Origin: Oscillibacter sp.
Lineage (GTDB): Bacteria; Bacillota; Clostridia; Oscillospirales; Oscillospiraceae
Assembly (NCBI GenBank): GCA_003522105.1
Contig: DPGF01000048.1
Coordinates: 1 to 20,667, forward strand
Direction: 5' to 3'
DNA: 20,667 nucleotides
The position numbers were made by a program, and so were the translations under genes. The notes under the pieces are model-generated. The model saw only the letters and a list, made by a program, of their open reading frames with translations, ran no database searches and was not told the DNA's origin. Shown here in pieces: positions 1-6,546 of this stretch (positions within the stretch are counted from its first letter, which is position 1; each line of letters starts with the position of its first letter).

Positions 1-76
1 CACCGTCGGCGTGCCCGGCTCGCCGGCCGACCTCGCCCGCTGGCTGCGCGGCGGCTTCATGTCGGGCGATTTGTAA
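1..76 (+). CDS. 3' end of an unidentified gene (partial)
   Basis: Reading from base 2, an open frame of 24 codons ends in TAA at 74-76. The C-terminus ends ...RWLRGGFMSGDL. The body of the gene would lie left of the window. The same 24 codons recur at 15576-15650 without the gene body, which is the usual picture when an element integrates in the 3' end of a gene: one copy completes the gene and the other is a displaced tail. I do not recognise the protein. A phage or structural gene is possible because a tail-fibre-like gene follows the right copy. The fragment is too short for a family call. Confidence 0.4.
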   Translation, partial: TVGVPGSPADLARWLRGGFMSGDL

Positions 77-78
77 AC
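1..78. repeat. Left copy of 78-bp perfect direct repeat
   Basis: Positions 1-78 are identical, base for base, to 15575-15652. The match ends at position 78: the left copy continues CC, the right copy TT. The repeat may extend further left, because the window starts inside it. It is far richer in GC than the 15.5 kb that follows. The two copies lie in the same orientation and bracket the whole metabolic block, as attachment-site duplications do around an integrated element. A contig end that falls in a repeat is the main alternative reading. Confidence 0.95.
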
Positions 79-115
79 CCGGCAGGTTCTACTTTTTCTT
101 CCAATATCTGAAATC

Positions 116-150
116 AAAAATGTCTGAGCGCAATGCGCTCAGACATTTTT
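116..150. terminator. Bidirectional intrinsic terminator
   Basis: A perfect inverted repeat has 16-bp arms (116-131 and 135-150) around a 3-nt AAT loop. The outer part of the arms is A5/T5, so both strands read a GC-containing stem followed by a U run. It lies 45 bp beyond the lysR stop and so ends that minus-strand transcript, and it would also stop plus-strand transcription coming from the gene that ends at 76. Confidence 0.9.
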
Positions 151-194
151 TACTCTGGAATCTCATAACTGCATTACGCCAATGCAGTTGATTT

Positions 195-1190
195 TCAAGT
201 ATCAACAGGATCAGTTTTGCTCTCTTCTATCCTTGTGAGGCTCCATGTCGCAACATCCGCGCCAAGCGCCGTAGATATTGCCTGCTTGAGAGACGCCGAA
301 AAGGCCGACAGGATCTCCGACTGATATGCATCTCTATGAACAATGACCGACAGCTCCGTTGGAATGTCTAATCCCTCGACAGTGATTGGAACCAGATGAT
401 CCTTTCCCGATGCATTTCGGTTCAAGTCCGCAATCAGCGGAAAGAGCATCTGCGGGCAAAAACAAACGCCCGCATTTTGCGCCGCCAGCAGAAGCTGCGT
501 GCGGTATGTTCCCACCACGATGTTTTTTTGAATCGTGATTCTTCTCTCATCCATCCAGCTGTCGATTTTCGTCTGCAAGTAGCTGCCGCTGAGACTGCTG
601 ATAAACGGCAGTCTTGTCAGCTGTACTGCCTCGATCTTATGCGAGACAGCAACCGACCCCATTCCGAGCCTTTCTAAAAGCGAAACCGTCGACACGAGAT
701 AATTATGCTCTTTACGCAAAAATAAGCAGCGGAACTCTGGACGCTCCATCGTGTCGGTTGCGATAAAAATATCCAAATTCCCATTCAGCAGCATGGTCTC
801 AAATTCATTGGTGCTGCCCTGATAAACTTCGACCACCACATTGGGAAAAGATTTCTGAAACTGGCGGATCACCAGCGGTAGCAGCAATCCTGCGCGCGTG
901 TTATGAATTCCCGCCCGAACGCGGTTCGTACGCTGTCCCCTGATCTCGTTCATCTCCTTCGCAAGAGAGCTTTCCAGCACCTTTTGTCTCAGCAGGCTCC
1001 TTTGCAGTGCTTTCCCCTCTTCCGTCAAACAAAAGGCAGGTTTTCTGACGAACAACTCTACGCAATACTGTTGTTCCAGCTTTTTGATATGGCTGCTTAC
1101 GCATTGCTGCGAAACATAAAGTCTCTCCGCCGCGCGGCTGATGCTCAACTCCTCGGCAACCACGAGGAAATACTGCATGCTGATATTCAT
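195..1190 (-). CDS. LysR-family transcriptional regulator
   Basis: A 331-residue LysR-type regulator, the usual family length. The N-terminal winged helix-turn-helix is clear: residues 1-60 include FLVVAEELSISRAAERLYVS and then QQCVSSHIKKLE, the typical SRAAE...SQ..VS.HI..LE pattern. The remainder (about 90-300) is the periplasmic-binding-like effector domain. An upstream in-frame start at 1265 exists, but the ATG at 1188-1190 is preferred because AAAGGGG lies a proper distance upstream and the protein then begins MNISMQYFLVV, where LysR proteins normally start. It is transcribed divergently from the catabolic operon starting at 1361, the standard arrangement for a LysR activator of its neighbour. 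The likely inducer is a pathway intermediate (inference). The terminator at 116-150 follows it. Confidence 0.93.
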   Translation of the reverse strand: MNISMQYFLVVAEELSISRAAERLYVSQQCVSSHIKKLEQQYCVELFVRKPAFCLTEEGKALQRSLLRQKVLESSLAKEMNEIRGQRTNRVRAGIHNTRAGLLLPLVIRQFQKSFPNVVVEVYQGSTNEFETMLLNGNLDIFIATDTMERPEFRCLFLRKEHNYLVSTVSLLERLGMGSVAVSHKIEAVQLTRLPFISSLSGSYLQTKIDSWMDERRITIQKNIVVGTYRTQLLLAAQNAGVCFCPQMLFPLIADLNRNASGKDHLVPITVEGLDIPTELSVIVHRDAYQSEILSAFSASLKQAISTALGADVATWSLTRIEESKTDPVDT

Positions 1191-1230
1191 TGTTGTCCCC
1201 TTTGCAAAGTAACCAAAATTTACGATCAAA

Positions 1231-1259
1231 ATTTTACCACACAACTCTTCCTTTGTGAA
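1231..1259 (-). promoter_or_regulatory. Predicted lysR promoter
   Basis: On the minus strand, TTCACA (1254-1259) and TAAAAT (1231-1236) are separated by 17 bp, each matching the sigma-70 consensus at five of six positions. The start of transcription would fall near 1224, about 35 nt before the lysR ATG. An inverted repeat CTTC-N6-GAAG (1247-1260) overlaps the -35 box and is a candidate LysR operator for autoregulation. The operator part is speculative. Confidence 0.6.
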
Positions 1260-1277
1260 GTTCAATTTTATTTATGT

Positions 1278-1306
1278 TTTACATTTCATCGTGTCAATGT
1301 TACAGT
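1278..1306 (+). promoter_or_regulatory. Candidate promoter of the catabolic operon
   Basis: TTTACA (1278-1283) and TACAGT (1301-1306) are separated by 17 bp, upstream of the aldolase gene. The -10 is weak (four of six), which would fit a promoter that needs LysR activation. It sits back to back with the lysR promoter in the 170-bp divergent gap. Other AT-rich hexamers nearby could serve instead. Confidence 0.35.
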
Positions 1307-1360
1307 TAAAATAAACAATATGATCAAAGAAAATCAAGAGATTACTGTCGAGGTTACCGA

Positions 1361-2140
1361 ATGAAAAATGTATTTCTCGAAAAAGTTCATCACGAACACC
1401 CCTGTTTAGGAACGTTCTGTTTTTTAACGAATGGCAATGCCGTGGAGGCACTCGCCTATACCGGGCTTGATTTTATCATCATTGATGCAGAGCACGGGAC
1501 TGTGGAAACCGAGGCCGTAGAAAATCTGGTTCGCGCCGCCAAGCTCCACGACCTGACGCCGTTCGTTCGGGCAAAGGATTGCAGCCGTCCCGCCATTTTG
1601 AAGATGCTGGAAGCCGGTGCTCACGGTCTGGTCATCCCTCAGATCCGCACGGTAGAAGAGGTAAAAAACCTGGTGTCTTACGCCAAGTACTATCCCGTGG
1701 GTATGCGCGGCGTCGCGGTCGGGATCAACGGCGGCTACGGGTATGAGCCTTTCGCTGACCACGGTTTGCAAAACTACTTTGACGTGTGCAACAGGGAAAC
1801 GTTGATTTTCCCGCAGTGCGAAACAAAGGAATGTCTGGATCAGATCGAAGAGATCGCCAGAATCGATGGCATCGACGGGATCTTTATCGGGCCCTATGAT
1901 CTTTCCGTTGCATTGGGACAACCTGGGGTATTTGATACTGTAGAATTCAAGTCCGCCGTCGAGCGCATCTACACCGCGGTAGAAGCTGCCGGTAAAATCG
2001 CGATCATGTACACTACGAATTCAGAAGAGGTTCCTGAGTATTTCCACAGAGGCTTTCAGGCTGTCACACTGTCGACGGATATTAAGCTCATGGTCTCGCA
2101 GCTAAGAGGCACGATCAGCCAGATCAAAAACAATATTTAA
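1361..2140 (+). CDS. HpcH/HpaI-family class II pyruvate aldolase
   Basis: A 259-residue TIM-barrel aldolase of the HpcH/HpaI family, which splits 4-hydroxy-2-oxo acids to pyruvate (or a relative) and an aldehyde using a divalent metal. Family residues are all in place: DAEH with the catalytic histidine at 45, Arg70, the PQIRT segment at 93-97, metal ligand Glu154 (PQCE) and Asp180 in IGPYDLS. This numbering matches E. coli HpaI closely at His45 and Arg70. GAGG lies 7 nt before the ATG. It is the first gene of the operon opposite lysR. With the following hydratase it would carry out the last carbon-carbon cleavage: hydratase product to pyruvate plus aldehyde. Exact substrate chain length cannot be read from the sequence. 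2-keto-3-deoxy sugar acids are the main alternative. Confidence 0.9.
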   Translation: MKNVFLEKVHHEHPCLGTFCFLTNGNAVEALAYTGLDFIIIDAEHGTVETEAVENLVRAAKLHDLTPFVRAKDCSRPAILKMLEAGAHGLVIPQIRTVEEVKNLVSYAKYYPVGMRGVAVGINGGYGYEPFADHGLQNYFDVCNRETLIFPQCETKECLDQIEEIARIDGIDGIFIGPYDLSVALGQPGVFDTVEFKSAVERIYTAVEAAGKIAIMYTTNSEEVPEYFHRGFQAVTLSTDIKLMVSQLRGTISQIKNNI

Positions 2141-2192
2141 GAGTAATCCAATCAGACACCGCCGAAACAACTTTCCAAAGGAGGAATTTCAA

Positions 2193-2975
2193 TTGACTGA
2201 ATCGCAATATCAGGAGCTTGCACAGCGTACGCTGGATGCGCAGAAAGCAAATCGCGAGGTTCCTATGGTCACGAAGGAGTATCCTGAGCTGACACGAGCA
2301 GAGGGCTACCATATTCAGGCCTTGCGCGAACAGCTTGTTCTTTCGGAAGGACACCGCTTGGTGGGCTATAAGATGGGAGCAACCAGCCTTGCCAAGCGCC
2401 GCCAGATGGGCTCCAAGATGCCAAGCTATGGAAGGCTGTTCGAGCACTACCAGCTTCCCGAAGGCCGCTTTGAGCTCGATCATTTCATTCACCCCAAACT
2501 TGAAAGTGAAATCACCTTTGTCCTTGGAAAAGAGCTGAAAGGGCCGTTTGTATCCGTCCCCGACGTTTTGAGTGCAACGAAATATATCGTGCCATCTTTC
2601 GAGATCATCGACAGCCGCTACGAAAACTTTAAGTTTTCCGGACCGGACGTCGTGTCGGACAACATCTCTGCCTCCGGGTTTGTGCTTGGCACACGTCGGG
2701 TCGATCCCTACGGGCTGGATCTGACGCAGCTTGGCGCAACGCTCTACATCAACGGTGAAGACATGGCCTACGGAACCGGTGCGGAAATTCTCGGTCATCC
2801 GGCAAGAGCAGTCGCGGAGCTGGCGAATCTGCTTTGGGAGCAGGAACACCGAACGTTGGTGCCCGGTATGATCGTTATGACCGGCAGCATTACAGCAGCC
2901 ACGCAGATTCTGCGTGGACAGCGGATCAAAACCGTTTTTTCCAAGCTCGGCTCTGTAGAAATCGAAGTGATTTAA
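2193..2975 (+). CDS. 4-oxalocrotonate decarboxylase-like protein (FAH fold)
   Basis: A 260-residue member of the fumarylacetoacetate-hydrolase-fold group that includes 4-oxalocrotonate decarboxylase (XylI/DmpH) and 2-oxopent-4-enoate hydratase. Decarboxylase-like features are YKMGATSLAKRRQMG (59-73), IHPKLESE (99-106) with the metal glutamates Glu104 and Glu106, Glu137 in FEIIDSRYENFKF, and DNISAS (157-161). In the decarboxylase family this block typically reads DSRYENFKF, whereas hydratases differ there. The start is TTG at 2193, chosen because AAAGGAGG lies 8 nt before it and no better ATG exists. The expected reaction is decarboxylation of a 2-oxo-3-hexenedioate to a 2-hydroxydienoate. The product passes directly to the adjacent hydratase; in known systems the two form a complex. 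Confidence 0.82.
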   Translation: MTESQYQELAQRTLDAQKANREVPMVTKEYPELTRAEGYHIQALREQLVLSEGHRLVGYKMGATSLAKRRQMGSKMPSYGRLFEHYQLPEGRFELDHFIHPKLESEITFVLGKELKGPFVSVPDVLSATKYIVPSFEIIDSRYENFKFSGPDVVSDNISASGFVLGTRRVDPYGLDLTQLGATLYINGEDMAYGTGAEILGHPARAVAELANLLWEQEHRTLVPGMIVMTGSITAATQILRGQRIKTVFSKLGSVEIEVI

Positions 2976-2990
2976 GAAGGAGACGTTACC

Positions 2991-3803
2991 ATGGATCAAT
3001 CCTTATATTCCATTCTGGGCAAGCGTCTTTTCGACGCATATGAATCCAACCGGCCAGTTGGTGCGTTTTCGCTGGAATATCCTGATATTAAAATTGAAGA
3101 TGCCTACGCCATTCAAATGGAACTGAAAAAATGCCACGAGGCGGCAGGCCGTCACGTGATCGGGCGAAAAATCGGGCTGACCAGCAAAGGCATGCGTCAG
3201 CAGGCCAATCTGGATCAGCCGGATTACGGTTTTCTCTTCGCAGAAGCGCAGCATTTTAACGGTCATACCGTCCCCTACGGCAAAAGCATCATTCCCAAGG
3301 TGGAATTTGAGCTTCTCTTTAAGCTTAACACCGATCTTGACCGCCGCGGTCTTACCCGAAACGATGTCTTAGATGCAACCGAATATATATGCCCCGCCAT
3401 TGAGATCGTGGATAAGCGCTATCACAACTTTTATGGAAACATCTGCGACAATGTCTCCGACAACGCCTTTTTCCACAGCTATATCCTGGGCGATACGATC
3501 GTACGTCCCTATGATATTTCCCTTGAAGAAGTCGGCCTGACCGTATTTCACAATGGCATGCAAAGTTTATCCGGCACAGGTGCAGGCGTGATGGGGCATC
3601 CCGCCGAGGGTGTGATCTGGCTGGCAAACCGGATGCTGGATGTTGGAATGCCGCTCAAAGCGGGCGAGCTGATTCTCTCCGGTTCCTTTACCGGTGGCAT
3701 TCTCGCAAAGCCTGGTGATACCTTTGAAGCCGTTTATAGCGATAACCTTGGCTGCATCCGCGTCAATTTTGAAAACAAGCCTCATGTAGAGGGCGAAGCA
3801 TAA
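2991..3803 (+). CDS. 2-oxopent-4-enoate hydratase-like protein (FAH fold)
   Basis: A 270-residue paralogue of the preceding gene, starting 15 nt after it with GAAGGAG before the ATG. Hydratase-type signatures (MhpD/XylJ/HpaH) are GRKIGLTSKGMRQQ (58-71) followed by DQPDYGFLF, metal glutamates Glu105 and Glu107 (VEFE) and Glu138 in PAIEIVDKRY, and VMGHPAEGVIWLANRM (200-215). It should add water to a 2-hydroxypenta-2,4-dienoate-type compound, giving the 4-hydroxy-2-oxo acid used by the aldolase. The side-by-side decarboxylase and hydratase pair mirrors xylI/xylJ and dmpH/dmpE operons of aerobic aromatic degraders. Which of the two paralogues does which reaction is inferred from sequence feel, not proven. 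Confidence 0.82.
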   Translation: MDQSLYSILGKRLFDAYESNRPVGAFSLEYPDIKIEDAYAIQMELKKCHEAAGRHVIGRKIGLTSKGMRQQANLDQPDYGFLFAEAQHFNGHTVPYGKSIIPKVEFELLFKLNTDLDRRGLTRNDVLDATEYICPAIEIVDKRYHNFYGNICDNVSDNAFFHSYILGDTIVRPYDISLEEVGLTVFHNGMQSLSGTGAGVMGHPAEGVIWLANRMLDVGMPLKAGELILSGSFTGGILAKPGDTFEAVYSDNLGCIRVNFENKPHVEGEA

Positions 3804-3817
3804 AGGAGGAATGTACT

Positions 3818-4972
3818 ATGGGATTTAATCCCACCTGCTATGATGTACTGATTAAAAACGGAACGGTGTGGGACCCGTCCACCGGAGTAAAGGAGAAACG
3901 CAATGTAGGAATATACGGCTCCCGCATTGCAGATGTCTTTGAGCCGGATCGTCCCAAGATCTGCGGTTCCCGCGTGATCGATGCCGAAGGGAAATATGTG
4001 ATCCCCGGCCTGATCGACGCTCATGCGCATGTGCTGCCCGGTCTGCCATTCGCCTATTCGATCGACGAAGTCTGGAAGCGCGGCATTGTCTCGCTGATCG
4101 ACCTCGGTAGCAATGCAGCCGGATCATTCAACCGTCTGCGCCGCCAGTATGTTGACAACGCACCAATGCCAGTCAACGTGGCGCTTGGTCTTTCCAGCCA
4201 GACGGACTGCCGCGGCGGCATCACCCGCTACACAGACCTTGAAGCCGAGGTCAACAGGGAAAAGATCAAAGCCGTATTTGAAAGCAATCCTGATTGTCTT
4301 GTCGGCATCAAGGTGCTCATTGGGCACAACGATTCCCCCGGTCACGATCTGACGCTGGACGTGATGAAGAAAGCGCGCGAGACCTGCGATTATGTCGGCT
4401 GCCGCATGTTTGTCCATGTCGCCAACCCCGACGCAAAGCTGCCTGAATTCATTGACTATTTTAAGGCCGGCGATGTCTTCGAGCATACTTATAACAAAGG
4501 CAACATTCTGGACGACAATGGCCAAGTCTATGCTGAAGCGTGGAAAGCAAAAAAGCGCGGCGTGCTCTTCTCCTCCTCCCGCGGCTCGCGCAACTGGAGC
4601 GCCGAAGTCGCCAGCACCGCATTTGCTCAGGGCTTTGTGCCGGACATCATCTCCGACGACCTGACCTGTCTGAGCAACGATCCCTACACCAGCCGCCTGC
4701 ACGTCCATATGGGCGAATGTGTCGCCATGGGTATGAGTCCGGACGAGGTGCTCCGTAAGGTCACTGTCGAACCGGGCAAGCTGATGAAAAATATCGAAGT
4801 CGGCCTTCAGCGCGGCATGGCTGCCAACATTACCATCATGGATATCGCCGAAGGTGAACACATCTTCCGCGACGCCTTCGGTTTGACATATCCCGGGCCG
4901 CTCAAATTCACGCCGCTTGCCACAATCTATCGCGGTGAAATCAAGTATAATGTGATCGAAACAGACTATTAG
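3818..4972 (+). CDS. Amidohydrolase-superfamily deacetylase-like enzyme
   Basis: A 384-residue metal-dependent hydrolase resembling the COG3964 amidohydrolase/deacetylase group. It begins with the family opening YDVLIKNGTVWDP and has the HxH metal motif GLIDAHAH (His69, His71), a candidate carboxylated lysine Lys165 in GIK, histidines His200 (FVHV) and His223 (FEHTY), and a candidate catalytic Asp280 in IISDD. Characterised relatives act on N-acetyl amino acid derivatives or acetylated hydroxy acids, so it may open an amide, ester or ring. The segment LFSSSRGSRNW (250-260) replaces what is usually a D..HG-type loop in this group, suggesting a changed substrate pocket (from memory of the family). 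AAAGGAGG precedes the ATG and the gap to the hydratase is 14 nt, so it is in the same operon. Confidence 0.8.
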   Translation: MGFNPTCYDVLIKNGTVWDPSTGVKEKRNVGIYGSRIADVFEPDRPKICGSRVIDAEGKYVIPGLIDAHAHVLPGLPFAYSIDEVWKRGIVSLIDLGSNAAGSFNRLRRQYVDNAPMPVNVALGLSSQTDCRGGITRYTDLEAEVNREKIKAVFESNPDCLVGIKVLIGHNDSPGHDLTLDVMKKARETCDYVGCRMFVHVANPDAKLPEFIDYFKAGDVFEHTYNKGNILDDNGQVYAEAWKAKKRGVLFSSSRGSRNWSAEVASTAFAQGFVPDIISDDLTCLSNDPYTSRLHVHMGECVAMGMSPDEVLRKVTVEPGKLMKNIEVGLQRGMAANITIMDIAEGEHIFRDAFGLTYPGPLKFTPLATIYRGEIKYNVIETDY

Positions 4973-4987
4973 AGGAGGAATTTACCA

Positions 4988-5374
4988 ATGCCATTTTATC
5001 GCGTATACATGCCCCGGGGCCTGGACGATAAGGCCATGGAAAAATCTCTGCGCGAGATCAACGCCGCCACGGCGGATATTCTGGAAAACACCCTGCCCAC
5101 CATGGTTCATGTCGGCGTATATGAATCTGATCCAGAAAAGGTTTATCAGGGCGGCAAGCCCGCAGAGGCAATTCTGCCCACCGTTGTTTTCAACTGCGGC
5201 CCCGGGCGCAGTCTGGAAGCCAAGAATACGCTGATGGACAAGGTTTCCGACATTCTCAGTGAAAATTTCGGTTGCAGAAAACAGGATGTCCGCTGCCACC
5301 TGCTCGACAACTGGGCCGGACACCATCTGATGATTGACGGAAAACCCAAAGACTTTTCAAAGAAGGTGAAATAA
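4988..5374 (+). CDS. Tautomerase-superfamily protein, two-unit type
   Basis: A 128-residue protein beginning Met-Pro-Phe, so that removal of Met exposes Pro1, the catalytic base of the tautomerase superfamily. It appears to contain two beta-alpha-beta units: residues 2-65 and about 67-128. The second half has PTVVFNCGPGRSLEAKN, with the GRS arginine found in 4-oxalocrotonate tautomerase and in 5-carboxymethyl-2-hydroxymuconate isomerase (HpaF, about 125 residues). In the first half the position equivalent to the second catalytic arginine appears to be His (TMVHVGVYE). It may ketonise a 2-hydroxymuconate-like intermediate before decarboxylation, or act as isomerase or dehalogenase as relatives do. 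AGAGGAGG lies just before the ATG, 15 nt after the amidohydrolase stop. Confidence 0.78.
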   Translation: MPFYRVYMPRGLDDKAMEKSLREINAATADILENTLPTMVHVGVYESDPEKVYQGGKPAEAILPTVVFNCGPGRSLEAKNTLMDKVSDILSENFGCRKQDVRCHLLDNWAGHHLMIDGKPKDFSKKVK

Positions 5375-5375
5375 T

Positions 5376-5600
5376 ATGCCGTATATGTGCACGATTCAAA
5401 TGCCCATGGGCAAGCCCAAGGAGCTGATTGAAAAAACGATGGTGGATGTATCCGAGGTCCTGATCCGGAACTTCGAGACCAAGCCTAAGCAGGTCCGCGT
5501 CATCGTGGACGAACTGCCCCAGAACCGCTACATCATCGGCGGCGTAATGGCCGATGAAATGCCGGAGTTCAACGGTTCTGAAGAAAGCGAGCAGGCGTGA
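5376..5600 (+). CDS. 4-oxalocrotonate tautomerase-like small protein
   Basis: A 74-residue protein of near-standard 4-OT length. It starts Met-Pro-Tyr (catalytic Pro1 after Met removal) and has VRVIVDELPQNRYIIGG (39-55 counting from Pro1), matching the 4-OT strand that carries Arg39 and the GIGG turn. The GRS loop that supplies Arg11 in 4-OT reads GKP here, so the usual arginine is a lysine, one residue later. It starts 1 nt after the previous tautomerase stop and ends in a TGATG overlap with the next gene, so the three are translationally coupled. Together the two tautomerases could form a hetero-oligomer, as in two-subunit dehalogenases of this superfamily (inference). Confidence 0.85.
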   Translation: MPYMCTIQMPMGKPKELIEKTMVDVSEVLIRNFETKPKQVRVIVDELPQNRYIIGGVMADEMPEFNGSEESEQA

Positions 5601-6523
5601 TGTCAAAAGAAATAAAAACTGTCGTGCTTTTGGGCGCTGGCGGTATAGGCTCCTATTTTATTTGGGGCTTGTCAGATATTCTCGGTCAAAACTTTTGCGT
5701 TGCAGCAGATGGCGAGCGGGCGCAAAGACTGAAGAACAACGGCCTGACGATCAATGGTGTGAAATACACACTGAACGTAAAAACGCCCGATGAAGCTGCT
5801 GGCTGTGACTTGCTGATTGTCGCTGTAAAGTATTACAATTTGTCTTCAGCCCTGCTGGATATCCGCACGATCGCCGGCCCTGAGACGACAGTTATCAGTC
5901 TTCTCAATGGTGTTGACAGTGAGGAAATCATTTCTAATGCAATCGGGGCAGAAAAGGTGCTCTATTCCATGATTCGTTTTTCTGTGCAGCACAGAGGCAA
6001 TGAAACCTTTTTCGACCCTAAACGGGCGGAAGGACTTTTGTTTGGCGAAAAAGATTCAAGTGTTAAGTCTCCTCGCGTTATAGCGCTGGAGAACCTGCTA
6101 TCTAAGACCAGCATTCGCTATGAAGCCGTCCCAAACATTGTTGCCGCACAATGGAAAAAGCTGATGATTAATGTTTCGGGTAATTTACCGCAGGCGGTTT
6201 TTGGAGTAGGCTACGGCGCATATTTCGATAGCGAACACCTTGCCGCAATCCGCATTCAGCTTCAAAAAGAGGTCAAATGTGTTGCCGATGCTCTGCATAT
6301 TCCGCTGGAGCTTTCCGATCCCAATAAAGCGGTCTTTGCACCTCAAACGCGATTTTCAACGCTTCAAGATCTGGATAATAAGAAGCATACGGAAATCGAT
6401 ATGCTGTTGGGAGTCCTTTTGAAAAAAGCTAAGGATAACGGTGTATATATCCCTTATGCAGAGTATACCTACCACGCAATCAAAGTCCTTGAAGAGAAAA
6501 ATGATGAAAAATTTGACTACTGA
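5600..6523 (+). CDS. Ketopantoate reductase (PanE/ApbA)-family oxidoreductase
   Basis: A 307-residue NAD(P)H-dependent reductase. The N-terminal Rossmann motif is VLLGAGGIGSYF (9-20), the central DLLIVAVKYYNL and SLLNGVDSEE segments are family-typical, and the C-terminal helical domain carries QWKKLMINVSGN with the expected catalytic lysine and asparagine. The ATG at 5600 overlaps the preceding TGA (TGATG), suggesting termination-reinitiation; a GTG one codon earlier is possible. Placed inside a catabolic operon, without other pantothenate genes, it more likely reduces a pathway 2-oxo acid to a 2-hydroxy acid than makes pantoate. PanE-family members acting as general 2-hydroxyacid dehydrogenases are known. 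Codon use is more AT-rich than in the upstream genes. Confidence 0.85.
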   Translation: MSKEIKTVVLLGAGGIGSYFIWGLSDILGQNFCVAADGERAQRLKNNGLTINGVKYTLNVKTPDEAAGCDLLIVAVKYYNLSSALLDIRTIAGPETTVISLLNGVDSEEIISNAIGAEKVLYSMIRFSVQHRGNETFFDPKRAEGLLFGEKDSSVKSPRVIALENLLSKTSIRYEAVPNIVAAQWKKLMINVSGNLPQAVFGVGYGAYFDSEHLAAIRIQLQKEVKCVADALHIPLELSDPNKAVFAPQTRFSTLQDLDNKKHTEIDMLLGVLLKKAKDNGVYIPYAEYTYHAIKVLEEKNDEKFDY

Positions 6524-6546
6524 AAAGAAAGAAGGGAGCGTCTGAC

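Noticed and set aside
2124..2999. A 291-codon minus-strand frame across the decarboxylase-like gene
   Set aside because: Antisense to a gene with intact metal-site motifs and a good ribosome site; the product has no recognisable domain.
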